A stretch of DNA of 59,946 nt from Geminicoccaceae bacterium (GCA_028285265.1 JANQPX010000041.1:1-59946), one strand, 5' to 3'; numbered from the stretch's first letter, positions 1 through 9,995 are shown. Program-made: numbers and translations. The notes: a model not told the origin generated them from the letters alone.

Positions 1-2
1 GC

Positions 3-1646
3 GACCTTCGAGACAATCTGCTGGCTGCCAAAAGCGAGATTGAAGCGCTTCAAAACCAACGTGTTTTTGGCCAGTTTGGTGATGTAACCATCAAGGCCCT
101 GGCCCAACAGGCTACGCCCGCCACCAGCGCTCGGGTCGTCATCGAGCAAGCTGATGGTTCTTTTCGAAGCGTCGCCCTAGCCGATCTGCCCATTGTCTCT
201 ACCGAAAGTAGTCGTGGCGCCACGAATATTCAGACTGAGCCCTACAACGCGATTGGCGATAACGTGGCCGATGACACAGGCGCCATTCAAGCGGCGATCG
301 ACGCGACTGCCGATGGTGGTGTCGTTTATCTCCCGCCAGGTCGCTATTCCGTCAACAGGCTGAATGTACCCCATGATCGCGCTATCACGTTTCGGGGGGC
401 GAGTCCTTGGGCGACGACGCTGGTAGGGCGAACTGCAGGCGATGATATTTTTCGCATTACCGATCCTGAGGGGGCGGCAGTACAGGATCGGTTCATCAAG
501 GTTCATGTCTATGAGAATCTTGGGTTCTTGCTGAACACAGGTTCTGGCAAGCCTGATCTTACGGTTGGGCTCAATCGTTGCACGACGGCAGGTTTAGCTG
601 TCGGTCCCTGCTGTATTGCCTATGTCACGGATTTCGTACCATCTGAACCTGGCAATCCAGGAATCAATGCCGCGTGGCTCCATAGTTTCGGCGTTGTCAG
701 GAACTGTGTGGTGAACGTCTCGGAGAAACACGGCAATCATGGCTGCGGATTCATTCACCATGGCGGCAATCATTATGGCTGGACTTATCAGAACATATGG
801 ATTGAGGGAGGACATTACGGTGTTACCGACAGCCTGCCGTTCGTCCGTCGGGTTGCCGTTTCGAGTAACAACCGCCTGACTGTCACCAATGGTGTCAACC
901 CGTTCCAGAACGGGCAGACACTCTTTGTCACAGCCCATCAGGCGACCGGCCGCATGCCGATGGGTCTCCAACGCTTCACGGTCTATCAGGTGGCTAATCG
1001 TGACGACTCCGGCTTCCAGCTCGTTGACAGATTCAATAGCTCGATCCTCAAAATTGCTGATAACGGCGGAGGGGCAGCCTATGTCCACGGTGCTGCGGAA
1101 TTCGCGAGCGAGTATGCGCCCGACGCGATCTCAATTGACAGGCTGACGCATTACGCAGGGCGGTGCCCGATCTCGCTGACGAATACAGAGAATCTTCACA
1201 TCGGCCGTGTAGACAGCTACGGCAGCGTTGCTGCACTTCATCTTTATGCTGTTGAGAGCCTATCCCGCAAACAGCATGTCGGGCCCGTGGTCAACGCGTT
1301 TTACTCTGAGAGCCCGCAAAGCACTGTCATGCCGGCAGGTGAAGATATCGTGCATATCGACGCGGTCGCGGGAGCGATTGGATATCTTCAGGTGCGGGGC
1401 GAAAGTGCTCAGAAAACCAACCCACCGGTCCGTTTCAGGGGACGGGGATATCGCATCAACAGCCTTGATCTAATCTCGAGCCGGTCTCAAGCACAGCCTG
1501 CGATTATCATTGAAGGCGACAATATCGGCCTCTTTGGCCGTGTTCACACGGCTTGCACGCTCACTGATCAAGGCACGGATAACTATTACCTCCTCAGTCA
1601 AGATGGTGGCGGTTGGAAGTTCCGGAGCGCAAGCCCTTTCGATTGA
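3..1646 (+). CDS. Pectate-lyase-3-like right-handed beta-helix protein, 5' end outside window
   Basis: The frame is open from the first bases, so the true start lies left of the window; 547 residues are visible. The first ~40 are polar and helix-prone (coiled-coil-like). About residue 83 onward reads YNAIGDNVADDTGAIQAAID and then GGVVYLPPGRY, the classic N-terminal signature of the pectate lyase superfamily / GH28-related beta-helix fold. The rest has the short turns and Asn/Gly spacing of a beta-helix. Such proteins bind or cleave polysaccharide, or form phage-tail or surface fibres; substrate and activity cannot be told. The last codons look cut short: another frame continues plausibly to 1734 (see findings). 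A glycosyltransferase follows 400 bp downstream, so a polysaccharide locus is likely. The fold is clear, the function open. Confidence 0.75.
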   Translation, partial: DLRDNLLAAKSEIEALQNQRVFGQFGDVTIKALAQQATPATSARVVIEQADGSFRSVALADLPIVSTESSRGATNIQTEPYNAIGDNVADDTGAIQAAIDATADGGVVYLPPGRYSVNRLNVPHDRAITFRGASPWATTLVGRTAGDDIFRITDPEGAAVQDRFIKVHVYENLGFLLNTGSGKPDLTVGLNRCTTAGLAVGPCCIAYVTDFVPSEPGNPGINAAWLHSFGVVRNCVVNVSEKHGNHGCGFIHHGGNHYGWTYQNIWIEGGHYGVTDSLPFVRRVAVSSNNRLTVTNGVNPFQNGQTLFVTAHQATGRMPMGLQRFTVYQVANRDDSGFQLVDRFNSSILKIADNGGGAAYVHGAAEFASEYAPDAISIDRLTHYAGRCPISLTNTENLHIGRVDSYGSVAALHLYAVESLSRKQHVGPVVNAFYSESPQSTVMPAGEDIVHIDAVAGAIGYLQVRGESAQKTNPPVRFRGRGYRINSLDLISSRSQAQPAIIIEGDNIGLFGRVHTACTLTDQGTDNYYLLSQDGGGWKFRSASPFD

Positions 1647-1734
1647 CGATGAAGTGGCTTTGTTGGCGGAAGGCATGCCATCCCAGCTTGTCGTCTCGTT
1701 CGCGCAACTGTCACACGCTGAGCCAGTGATGTGA

Positions 1735-2046
1735 TGGAAATCAATGACAACTATTAGTTGCATCGCTCAAAGTAATGACGATTGGTAGAAGATATTGAAA
1801 AATAGAGAAAAATACCTTGAAGCTAATAAGTATGTGGATTATCAGAGCTATGGTTTAAAGATTTTTTTGTCGTAATGGTCGAATCTCTAACTGAAGAGGG
1901 CGCTGACGACGGCTTGTCCTGATTTGGATCCCATGACTTCAGCCAACAGGGGATGTTTGCAAGCTGTGGACCTCGTGACAGATGCCTGATGCGTCTCTTC
2001 CGCCGACCAGCTGTTTCTGCTTGGTGGCCAGTCGAGACAGGATTTG
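1735..2046. other. AT-rich intergenic stretch before the glycosyltransferase
   Basis: About 310 bp between the beta-helix gene and the glycosyltransferase. Bases 1735-1880 are markedly AT-rich compared with the flanking genes and include a T-run near 1861-1869, but I see no stable stem in front of it, so it is not a convincing terminator. Short open frames on both strands here have no recognisable product. It probably carries the glycosyltransferase promoter. Confidence 0.4.
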
Positions 2047-3270
2047 ATGCGTATATTGCATGTGATTCCAACCCTATCAGCGCGTTATGGTGGGCCAGCA
2101 AAGGCTTGCGGCGAAATGTCGATGGCGCTCGCCGATCGGGGGCATCGACTGGAAATCTTTACCACCAACTATGATGGTTTCGGTGGCTATATCGAGCCGT
2201 CTGTAGCGCCGCTTTCTGACCGCAGGTCAGATATTACGGTCCACACATTTCCCGTCGATGTTCCGCCTGACCTCTGCCGCATCTCACGACCGTTGGCGAG
2301 AGCGCTCAACGAAACACTCCCGGCGGTGGATGTTCTGCACGTGCATTCGCTGTATTTTTTCACAACTCTGGCCGCTGGCTTCTTTGCTCATCGTCACAAA
2401 GTGCCATTGATCCTTCGCCCCCATGGAACGCTTGATCCGTATATCTATATGCGTCATCGCGGGCGGAAGTTCTTGGTCGAATCGCTTTATCAGAATCGTA
2501 TGTTCAAGCGTGCGGCCGCTGTCCACTACACGTCGGAGGATGAACGAGTCCTGGCGGCGCCTTATGTGTTCGATCGACCGGGTTTTGTCGTTCCGCTAGG
2601 CCTTAATCTTGCCGATTATCGACCGCTGCCGCCACGCGGCAGTTTTCGCGCTCGCTATCCCGAGACCAGGGACAAAGCTGTTCTTCTGTACCTCGGGCGG
2701 ATCAACTTCAAGAAAGGTTTGGACGTACTTGCCAAAGCCTTTGGCAAGGTTGCGGCATGTCGGGATGACGTACATCTGGTGATTGCTGGGCCTGACAATG
2801 ATGGGCTGAAGCCACAGGTTGAGGCTTGGCTAGAAGCCGAGGGAGTCCTCGCGAAGACGACCTTTACAGGCATGTTGATGGGTGAAGCTAAGCTCGCTGC
2901 CCTTCACGACGCCGATCTCTTCGTTTTGCCATCCTTCAGCGAGAATTTTGGAATCGCAGTGATCGAAGCTATGGCCTCTGGTCTCCCGGTTCTAATTTCT
3001 GACAGGGTCAACATCCATCACGAAATCGACAGGGCTGGTGCGGGAAAGGTCGAGCCTGTCGACCCAGCATGTTTCGCTAAGCGTATTCTTTCCATGCTCA
3101 ACGACAAAAACAGCCTTCGGGAGCAGGGCGCGCGCGGTATTGAGACGGTGAAGAGACTCTTCAATTGGCCACATATTGGCCAACGCCTGGAACATGTCTA
3201 CGAGGTGTTGGCGTCAGGAGGGCCTTTGGACTCGAATAGCCAACGTAACGAGCATGACTTAAGCGATTGA
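2047..3270 (+). CDS. Glycosyltransferase family 4 (GT-B fold)
   Basis: A 407-residue protein. The N-terminus MRILHVIPTLSARYGGPAKA is the donor-site loop typical of GT4 enzymes (H-x-I-P-x-x-G-G-x pattern). The C-terminal half contains YLGRINFKKGLDVLAKAF, IAGPDNDG and SFSENFGIAVIEAMASG; the last holds the E-x7-E nucleotide-sugar motif. No signal peptide or membrane span is seen, so it acts at the cytoplasmic face, transferring a sugar from an NDP-sugar to a growing glycan. A TTG codon directly precedes the ATG; the ATG at 2047 is chosen because AGG lies about 6 nt upstream. Its neighbour, the beta-helix protein, suggests exopolysaccharide or lipopolysaccharide synthesis. Donor and acceptor cannot be read from the sequence. 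Confidence 0.88.
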   Translation: MRILHVIPTLSARYGGPAKACGEMSMALADRGHRLEIFTTNYDGFGGYIEPSVAPLSDRRSDITVHTFPVDVPPDLCRISRPLARALNETLPAVDVLHVHSLYFFTTLAAGFFAHRHKVPLILRPHGTLDPYIYMRHRGRKFLVESLYQNRMFKRAAAVHYTSEDERVLAAPYVFDRPGFVVPLGLNLADYRPLPPRGSFRARYPETRDKAVLLYLGRINFKKGLDVLAKAFGKVAACRDDVHLVIAGPDNDGLKPQVEAWLEAEGVLAKTTFTGMLMGEAKLAALHDADLFVLPSFSENFGIAVIEAMASGLPVLISDRVNIHHEIDRAGAGKVEPVDPACFAKRILSMLNDKNSLREQGARGIETVKRLFNWPHIGQRLEHVYEVLASGGPLDSNSQRNEHDLSD

Positions 3271-3292
3271 CCGTTGTGAGACGATGATGTTC

Positions 3293-4846
3293 CTAGGTCC
3301 GCATGGCATAGAGATGCGCCTTTCGGATCTGCGCCTCATACAGTTTTCCTTCCGGGATTTCCTTAATCAGAAACTTTGTGCCGGCTTGCTCAAGCATCTT
3401 TATGAGATGTCGCAGGCTAAGCTCATCATGATTGATAACATCATCATAGCGCATCGAGATGAGCGCGACGCCAAGTTGTCGAAGCTCGCCGAGCTCAAGA
3501 CCGTCGATTTGGGCTGTTCGTCGGAGTTCAAGCGACTGCACCTTCCGGCCGACGGGTAGGGCCATTAAGCTCTTCTTTTGTGTTTTGATGCGATCGGGGG
3601 TGTCGACAATATCGATCAAAAGATCGGTATCCATATTATTCTCAAGGTCATGACAGAGCGTGGTCAGCCCTTTGCGCGCTTCCTCGCCTTTGGACATGGT
3701 AAAGTTGATGGGAAGAAGCATCGCGGCGTGGCTGAATGCCTCCTGAAGCGTTCGATTCTCCAATAGCCGTTGGAAAAGGATCTTTTGTAGATCGAGCAGG
3801 AATGCGTTCGGCCAGCGACCTCCTCGTAGAAGGTCTCGTGTCAGATCAGCGAACTTCTGCTCAAAAGTTAGCATTTTGATCTTTGAGGGACTTCCGCTCG
3901 CGTTCATCAACGTAACGGCGAAGAGATTCTCGTAGTGATAGACTTGGTGGAGTTTTCTCTGGCTTGTCTGTTGCGAAACCGTCTTTTGCTGCTCGATCAG
4001 CTGGTCAATCCCGTGGAATCGATCGTCTTGGTCCTCTGAATCGTCGATTTCTAGAGACAACGTATGGGCGTGAGCATCGACTTGCGCGAGCTCCTCATTG
4101 TCGGTTTCATCAAAGAGCTTGTCCCAGACAGCATCGCGTATGTGGCTTACTCTAGCGTTGATTTCGTCGTCGCTGATGTCTGCGAAGCATACTATGAAGT
4201 CTTGCTTGGCCGTAATGTGATAGACGTCCTTGGGACCTAAATGCGATGTGACAACGGCTTCGGCACTTGTCAGAATCCTTTGGGACATCGCTGACCAGCG
4301 ATCGCCAACTCTATCTCTTATGGCGTCAAGCGAGATGGTCTCGAATTTACCCGTCAGCAAGCGACCGTCATTCAGGGCGATCATCTCGTTGACTCTCGCC
4401 GCCTTACCTTCATTCGTCGTGTCGGGATTGGAATCCAAGGGCGGGGTAGCAGGTGCAATTTGGTCTGGACGGACGACCGCTCTGCGGAGGCTCGCCTCAA
4501 CCCGTATGGTCAGAAGTTCGAAATCGATTGGCTTGGTCAGGTAGTCATCAACACCCAACCGTAGTCCTTTGAGTTCGTCCTGGCGGTCTGACAGAGCCGT
4601 CAGGAGAATAAACGGTGTATGGCTATGTTCCGGATATTCCTCCTTTACTGACCGATAAAACTGGTAGCCGTTCATGACCGGCATCGTGATGTCGGAGAGG
4701 ATAAGGTCTGGTGATTGATGGGTGAGGATCTCCAGGCCTTGTTGGCCGTTCTCAGCTTCGAAGGTGGTATGGCCCACCTCTTCCAGTTCCAGAACAATTA
4801 ACTCGCGTAGATCTCTCTCATCTTCGACGATCAGAATCTTAGCCAT
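3293..4846 (-). CDS. CheY-like receiver protein with large unrecognised C-terminal region (copy 1)
   Basis: 517 residues. Residues 1-~120 form a receiver domain: acidic E8/D9/E10, phospho-acceptor D52 in LILSDITMPVMNG, T83 and K105 in DDYLTKPID. The remaining ~390 residues match no output domain I can name; there is no DNA-binding HTH and no intact GGDEF, EAL, HD-GYP or histidine-kinase signature. Landmarks are a segment around HLGPKDVYHITAKQDFIVCF, the phrase VDAHAH, a mid-region with SGSPSKIKMLTFEQKFADL, and a last part reading LPVGRKVQSLELRR ... FLIKEIPEGKL. The same order of landmarks recurs in the protein encoded at 21730-23274. The gene stands alone, convergent with the glycosyltransferase. 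No Shine-Dalgarno sequence precedes the ATG. Receiver domain certain; output role unknown. Confidence 0.85.
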   Translation of the reverse strand: MAKILIVEDERDLRELIVLELEEVGHTTFEAENGQQGLEILTHQSPDLILSDITMPVMNGYQFYRSVKEEYPEHSHTPFILLTALSDRQDELKGLRLGVDDYLTKPIDFELLTIRVEASLRRAVVRPDQIAPATPPLDSNPDTTNEGKAARVNEMIALNDGRLLTGKFETISLDAIRDRVGDRWSAMSQRILTSAEAVVTSHLGPKDVYHITAKQDFIVCFADISDDEINARVSHIRDAVWDKLFDETDNEELAQVDAHAHTLSLEIDDSEDQDDRFHGIDQLIEQQKTVSQQTSQRKLHQVYHYENLFAVTLMNASGSPSKIKMLTFEQKFADLTRDLLRGGRWPNAFLLDLQKILFQRLLENRTLQEAFSHAAMLLPINFTMSKGEEARKGLTTLCHDLENNMDTDLLIDIVDTPDRIKTQKKSLMALPVGRKVQSLELRRTAQIDGLELGELRQLGVALISMRYDDVINHDELSLRHLIKMLEQAGTKFLIKEIPEGKLYEAQIRKAHLYAMRT

Positions 4847-5088
4847 GTTGCATCACATTGTTGGTCTTGGACCAATCACGGTACGGATCTCTCAAAAGGA
4901 TAGACGGAGTACGATAGTAGATCGTTGATTAGAATCAATCAAAGGTTGTTTTTTTGAGCTTATGTCGCAGATCAGGCGTACGCTCGCTATCGATTTCGCC
5001 AGTTCACAGCCGACGGCGGCGCTCAAGTTCAAGAAAGCGGCAGCTCCAGGAACGGAGCTCGTCTTACGATAAGCCGATACAGCAACTC

Positions 5089-6330
5089 TTATGCAGCTGG
5101 TTGTTCGCTGCCGAAGCGCTTTTCAATGTAGGTTTCGACAAGACCGTGGAAATCTTCGGCAATGTTGGGGCCGCGGAGGGTCACGGCCTTTTCGCCATCA
5201 ATGAACACCGGCGCAGCTGGCGCCTCACCGGTACCAGGCAGGCTGATGCCGATATCAGCATGCTTGCTTTCTCCTGGACCGTTCACAATGCAACCCATGA
5301 CCGCAACATTCAGTGTCTCAACGCCGGGATAACGTTCCCGCCAGATCGGCATTTTTTCTCGGAGATTACTTTGAATGCTCTCCGCGAGCTCCTGGAACAC
5401 CGTACTGGTGGTGCGTCCGCATCCCGGGCAGGCAGTGACTTGCGGTGCAAAGGATCGAAGTCCCATCGATTGCAAGAGTTCTTGGCACACGATGACTTCT
5501 TGAGTCCGAGCTTCGCCAGGTCTCGGCGTCAGAGACGCGCGAATGGTATCGCCAATACCTTCTTGTAATAGGATTGCTAGCGCGGCAGTGGTCGCAACGA
5601 TGCCCTTAGCGCCGAGGCCTGCCTCGGTCAGACCGAGATGAAGGGCATAGGAGGATCGCCTGGCGAGTTCCCGATAGACGACGACCAGATCCTGCACCCG
5701 GCTGACCTTCGCCGAAATGACGATCTTGTCCACGCCAAGGCCCTGCTTCTCCGCTTGTTCGGCGCTGGCGAGTGCAGAGACGACAAGCGCTTCCCGCAAC
5801 ACTTCGTCCGCTGATTTAGGCGTCGCAAGCTTGCCATTCGCGTCCATCATTTCCGCGGCGAGCGCTTGATCGAGACTGCCCCAGTTCACGCCGATCCGGA
5901 CCGGCTTTTCATGCTGAAGCGCCGCATCAATCATCATCTCGAATTGCTTGTCGCGCTTGGCTCCAAACCCGACATTGCCGGGATTGATCCGTAGTTTGGC
6001 AAGGGCACGAGCGCAATCTGGATACTGGCTGAGAAAAAGATGTCCGTGGTAATGAAAGTCTCCGACGAGGGGAACGTTGCAGCCTTTCAGCCAAAGTTGC
6101 TCGCGAATGCGGGGCACGGCATCCGCTGCTTCCTTGGTGTTCACCGTGATGCGCACAATCTCCGAGCCGGTCTCGGCAAGCTCCAACGTCTGAGCAACAG
6201 TGGCCGAAACATCGGCAGTATCGGTATTGGTCATGGACTGGACGACCACTGGTGCCTGGCCGCCGATAAGGACATCACCGACGCGTACCGCATGGCTTTT
6301 GCGTCTTTCTAGATCACTCAGCGCGACCAC
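5089..6330 (-). CDS. ispG: 4-hydroxy-3-methylbut-2-en-1-yl diphosphate synthase (flavodoxin)
   Basis: 413 residues, normal length for bacterial IspG/GcpE. It converts 2-C-methyl-D-erythritol 2,4-cyclodiphosphate to HMBPP in the MEP isoprenoid pathway, using a [4Fe-4S] cluster. The N-terminal TIM-barrel half starts with PVVVQSMTNTDTADV; the cluster ligands are in TACPGCGRTT (two Cys) and VMGCIVNGPGE (third Cys plus the conserved NGPGE). It lies 76 bp downstream of the rodZ-like gene on the same strand; this rodZ-ispG order is common in Proteobacteria and supports co-transcription. The usual next neighbour hisS is not adjacent here but about 14 kb away on the other strand. Confidence 0.97.
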   Translation of the reverse strand: MVALSDLERRKSHAVRVGDVLIGGQAPVVVQSMTNTDTADVSATVAQTLELAETGSEIVRITVNTKEAADAVPRIREQLWLKGCNVPLVGDFHYHGHLFLSQYPDCARALAKLRINPGNVGFGAKRDKQFEMMIDAALQHEKPVRIGVNWGSLDQALAAEMMDANGKLATPKSADEVLREALVVSALASAEQAEKQGLGVDKIVISAKVSRVQDLVVVYRELARRSSYALHLGLTEAGLGAKGIVATTAALAILLQEGIGDTIRASLTPRPGEARTQEVIVCQELLQSMGLRSFAPQVTACPGCGRTTSTVFQELAESIQSNLREKMPIWRERYPGVETLNVAVMGCIVNGPGESKHADIGISLPGTGEAPAAPVFIDGEKAVTLRGPNIAEDFHGLVETYIEKRFGSEQPAA

Positions 6331-6406
6331 AGCGCGATCCCCCTTTGGTCATTTCTGTTCGAAGACGGCGACTTGATAGATAGGTCTTCGGTCATCCCAA
6401 CGGTTC

Positions 6407-7462
6407 CTAGAATGTTGGCTTGCCGCCATTCGTCGTTGCCTGATCTACGAGAACTTCTAGCGAGGCTGTTGCTAAGGACAACCCACTGATCACCGTGCCC
6501 GGCGGTCCGAGCGGAGGCAGAATTGCACCATCGAGAAGTAGCTCGATACCTGCTGCGTCGCCGCTCCAAAGTTCGAGATCGTTGCGATTTGGCACCATCA
6601 GCATCTCACGTGGCTTCATCGTGTGCGTCCATACATAATCGCGCGAACGGCTCGCAACTTGAACTGAGACATCACTCAAAGCACGCACGATCACCCGAGC
6701 ATCCGTATTTTCAGCCTCATAGATATGGGCGCGGTCGCCGCGTTCGGCAAAAATCGCCGCTAGGACATTGGCCGGATTCTCAAGGCGCGTTGCCTCCTCC
6801 TCCTCAGCGATCGCTGTCTTCAACTCGGCTAAGAGGGCATCCGAGGCTTCGGCAGCTTCACCGGAGAGTTTTTCGGCGACCTCGGTGATCGGTTGCTCCT
6901 CCAACGGTTCGTCGGCAGTGGCTAAGGACCGCGTCGAATCCGTCGTCAGGGCGGCAACATTCACATTGGCATCGTCATCCAGGATCGTTACGTCATCAGG
7001 TTCGGTGGTGGTGTCAACGATACTTGCATTCACCGGAGGTGTTAGCAGGTCGAACCGATTGACATCGCCCATGGAGAACCAACCGATCACCATCCCGAGC
7101 CCGATCGATGAGCCCAGGATAATGGCGGAGGTTCGATCGAATCGCACGGTAGGCTGAGGCTTCGGCGGTGCTTTGTCCCCTTGCAGGCTCGCTATGATTG
7201 GGTCCATCGGTCCCGCGATGCCTTCGCCGTCCAACCCAAGATAGTCAGCATATCGCCGCACCACAGACTTCGCTTCACGCTGACTCGTGATGACAGAGAG
7301 ATCACCTTGTTCAACGCCAAAGATGTGGGTCGATTTGATATTGAGGTAGGCCGAGATGTCCTCGATCCGTTCACCGCGAAGGCCACGAAGGCGGCGGAAT
7401 TCGGCGCCGATTTGACGAATGGCGCTCTCGGCTGCCTCGGCATTAGGGGGCGTTGACGTCAT
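6407..7462 (-). CDS. RodZ-like membrane protein: HTH domain, one TM segment, DUF4115
   Basis: 351 residues in the order expected of RodZ. A Cro/CI-like HTH spans about residues 15-85 (IGAEFRRLRGLRGERIEDIS, then DYLGLDG). A single membrane span follows near 113-132 (AIILGSSIGLGMVIGWF), then an acidic Ala/Glu-rich linker to about 245, and a C-terminal periplasmic DUF4115 beta domain (RVIVRALSDVSVQVASRSRD to the end). RodZ links MreB filaments to the elongation machinery. It sits directly upstream of ispG, the usual context. The gene name is withheld because many alphaproteobacterial members of this family are uncharacterised. Confidence 0.88.
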   Translation of the reverse strand: MTSTPPNAEAAESAIRQIGAEFRRLRGLRGERIEDISAYLNIKSTHIFGVEQGDLSVITSQREAKSVVRRYADYLGLDGEGIAGPMDPIIASLQGDKAPPKPQPTVRFDRTSAIILGSSIGLGMVIGWFSMGDVNRFDLLTPPVNASIVDTTTEPDDVTILDDDANVNVAALTTDSTRSLATADEPLEEQPITEVAEKLSGEAAEASDALLAELKTAIAEEEEATRLENPANVLAAIFAERGDRAHIYEAENTDARVIVRALSDVSVQVASRSRDYVWTHTMKPREMLMVPNRNDLELWSGDAAGIELLLDGAILPPLGPPGTVISGLSLATASLEVLVDQATTNGGKPTF

Positions 7463-7655
7463 CCAGTCCTCAGCTAGAACTTGTGCAGCAGTTCAGGCAA
7501 TTCAATTTCGCTAAATCATCAACAACCGAGAGCCGGCGCGCGGGCCTCAGAAACTCGGGCAAAGTATATCCAGTCATGGTGGCAGGCGCTCGACAATCAA
7601 TGGTTCATAGACCCATTTGGTCCATTATGCCGCTCTGTTCGGCAATTGGCTTTAC

Positions 7656-9995
7656 TCAGATATGCAGTTGAACCCCATGGTCGAGCGCATAGTTCTGCAA
7701 TCTTACACGGAGGCTGCGATCTGGTAAATCCAGGAGCTGACGAAGATACGTCGAAAGACGACCGCAACGGAGCGAGCGTAGCATCGCTTTGACCGGCCCT
7801 ACGTCGGAGGGAGTCATCGATAGATTGCGAACGCCAAGGCCGATCAAGACCATCGCTTCCAAGGGTTTTGAAGCGATTTCACCGCAAATCGACAAGCTAA
7901 CGCCAGCGACACGGCATCGCTCAACGAGCTCGGTTAGAAAGCAAAGCACTGACGGCGAGAGAACATCGTAACGACCCACCAGATCAGGGTTACCTCGATC
8001 GCAGGCGAACAGAAACTGCATCAGATCGTTGCTGCCTACCGAGAGAAAGTCGACGCGCTGAAGGAGAGCGGGCATCTGCCAGAAAAGGGATGGCACCTCA
8101 AGCATCGTGCCGACCCTGACCTTCGTCGGCATCTCTTGGCCATTCGTTTCAGCGCGCTCCAGTTCCATGTCCAGTAGCTGTTTAGCTTCGACAAACTCAG
8201 CGACCTCGGCGATCATGGGAAACATGACATCCAGGGATTTACCCCGGGCGCTTCGGACGAGAGCCCTCAGTTGTGTTCGCAGCACGGCAGGTCGATCCAA
8301 CGCCATACGGATCGAACGCCAACCCATTGCCGGATTACCTTCCAGGGGGAAGTTCCAATAGGGCAGGTGCTTGTCGCTACCGACATCGAGGGTCCGGAAA
8401 ACGATCGGCTTCTCGCCCGCGATCTCCCTCGCTCTGCTGTAGAGCTCAGTTTGCGCTGCCACATCAGGGAATTTGTTGCGCGTCATGAAGGCAAGTTCGG
8501 TACGATAGAGTCCAATCCCGTCAGCGGCCGTCGTCTCAAGCCCGGCAAGATCGATCAAGAAGCCGGCATTGAGATGTAGTCCGACACGCATGCCGTCTAA
8601 AGTGACTGCAGGCTGGTCGCGTAGCATCTCGTAGATGCGCCGTCGTTCGGCTCGAGCCTTGATTGACTGGGCAAAGGCCAGCTCGACATCTTCACCTGGT
8701 CTTAGGAAAATTTGCCCGTTGTCGCTATCGACGGCCACCTGATCGCCAGCGCCAATTTTGGCAAGCGCATTGGGAACGCGACCGATCAACGGAATGCCAA
8801 GCGCTCTTGCGACAATAGTGACATGGGCGGTCGGCGAGCCTTCTTCTAAAACCACGGCTCTTAAGCGATCGGAACGTTTGTATTCAAGCAACTCTGCGGG
8901 GCTGATCGTTCGCGCGACCAACACCACATGTCTCGGCAGACGTGCGGTGTCGACGATCCGCCGTCGTCCCGTCAAATGGATGAGGAGGCGGTCGGCGATA
9001 GCGTCGAGATCATGCAGCCGCTCACGCAGATAAGGGTCCGGGATATGCGACATGCGCAGACGCGTTTCTTCCTGCACGCGCCTAACCGCTGCTTCCGCGG
9101 TCAGCCCGCTTTTCACGGCTTCAGTCATCCGTCGACGCCAGCCGGCATCTTGAGCAAAAAGTTTGTAGGTCTCGATTACATCGCGCTGCTCACCATCCGC
9201 AATCTCAGGAAGTTTCAGGAGTTCATCGACAGAATCGCGGAGGCTGGCCATCGCTTTGTCTAGACGCTCGGCTTCGGCGTCGGGATCGTTTGACACGAGC
9301 CGTGTCACTTCGATCTGATGCTGATGGAGCACAGCTTGACCTAGCGCGACACCCTCGACCAGCCGCAGGCCCTCCAAACGCTCGGGACCGACATCGGCGC
9401 CGAGCTGCATGGGAAACTCGTCATGGTCGATCAGGCCGCCTGAGGCGAACATCTCCGCGAAGACGGTGGCGATGATCTGAAGAGCTTCGACCTCATCTTC
9501 GGCGTAGTGCCTTGGTTTCTCATTTTGAACAACCAAAACGCCAACGACGCGGCCGCCATAGACGATGGGAACACCTAAAAAGGAATGATACTCATCCTCA
9601 CCGGTCTCAGGCCGATAAGCGAAGCCTGGATGCTTTTGCGCTTCTGATAGATTGAAGACCGCGCCTTGCGCCGCGATCAAACCAACGAGGCCTTCACCGA
9701 TTCGAAGGCGTGTATTGTGTACGGCTTCGGACCTTAGTCCCTCTGTCGCGAACAGTTCGAGATAGTCTCCGCCGCGCAGAACATACGCAGAGCACACCTC
9801 GGCGACGATATCGCTTGCGATGAGGCGAACCATGCGGTTGAGGCGCTCTTGGGGACTAATTTGCGCCCCCATGACCTGAATCAAACGCCGAAGAAGTCGT
9901 CTCGCGCTGGACATCTCGTCAAGCCTGAGATCCAGGGCCGACGGTGATGGACTAACCGGTTGTGAGCCCGTGCCGGGACCCGTCGACGTGCTCAT
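7656..9995 (-). CDS. ptsP: PTS-Ntr phosphoenolpyruvate-protein phosphotransferase (EI-Ntr)
   Basis: 779 residues. An N-terminal GAF domain (about 40-185, with SAYVLRGGDYLELFATEGL) precedes the enzyme I fold: the phosphohistidine swivelling domain with H391 in GSPTAHVTIVARALGIP, and the PEP-binding barrel with GIGLYRTELAFM, FRTLDVGSDK, LSVGSNDLMQF and the late SICGEIASKPLE. EI-Ntr takes phosphate from PEP and passes it to NPr, signalling nitrogen and carbon status through the GAF-bound effector (usually glutamine). Its start codon ATG shares the ATGA overlap with the stop of the upstream nitronate monooxygenase-like gene, so translation is coupled. The partners NPr and EIIA-Ntr are not in the window. 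Confidence 0.95.
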   Translation of the reverse strand: MSTSTGPGTGSQPVSPSPSALDLRLDEMSSARRLLRRLIQVMGAQISPQERLNRMVRLIASDIVAEVCSAYVLRGGDYLELFATEGLRSEAVHNTRLRIGEGLVGLIAAQGAVFNLSEAQKHPGFAYRPETGEDEYHSFLGVPIVYGGRVVGVLVVQNEKPRHYAEDEVEALQIIATVFAEMFASGGLIDHDEFPMQLGADVGPERLEGLRLVEGVALGQAVLHQHQIEVTRLVSNDPDAEAERLDKAMASLRDSVDELLKLPEIADGEQRDVIETYKLFAQDAGWRRRMTEAVKSGLTAEAAVRRVQEETRLRMSHIPDPYLRERLHDLDAIADRLLIHLTGRRRIVDTARLPRHVVLVARTISPAELLEYKRSDRLRAVVLEEGSPTAHVTIVARALGIPLIGRVPNALAKIGAGDQVAVDSDNGQIFLRPGEDVELAFAQSIKARAERRRIYEMLRDQPAVTLDGMRVGLHLNAGFLIDLAGLETTAADGIGLYRTELAFMTRNKFPDVAAQTELYSRAREIAGEKPIVFRTLDVGSDKHLPYWNFPLEGNPAMGWRSIRMALDRPAVLRTQLRALVRSARGKSLDVMFPMIAEVAEFVEAKQLLDMELERAETNGQEMPTKVRVGTMLEVPSLFWQMPALLQRVDFLSVGSNDLMQFLFACDRGNPDLVGRYDVLSPSVLCFLTELVERCRVAGVSLSICGEIASKPLEAMVLIGLGVRNLSMTPSDVGPVKAMLRSLRCGRLSTYLRQLLDLPDRSLRVRLQNYALDHGVQLHI

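Noticed and set aside
4925..4938. Inverted repeat TTGATT-AG-AATCAA upstream of receiver copy 1, compared with ATCAATC-TGT-GATTAAT upstream of copy 2 (23362-23378)
   Set aside because: The half-sites are in opposite orientation and AT-rich, so a shared operator is not supported.
4954..5568. 204-codon plus-strand frame
   Set aside because: Most of it is antisense to the 3' part of ispG, which is certain; composition is Arg/Ser-rich and no family is seen.
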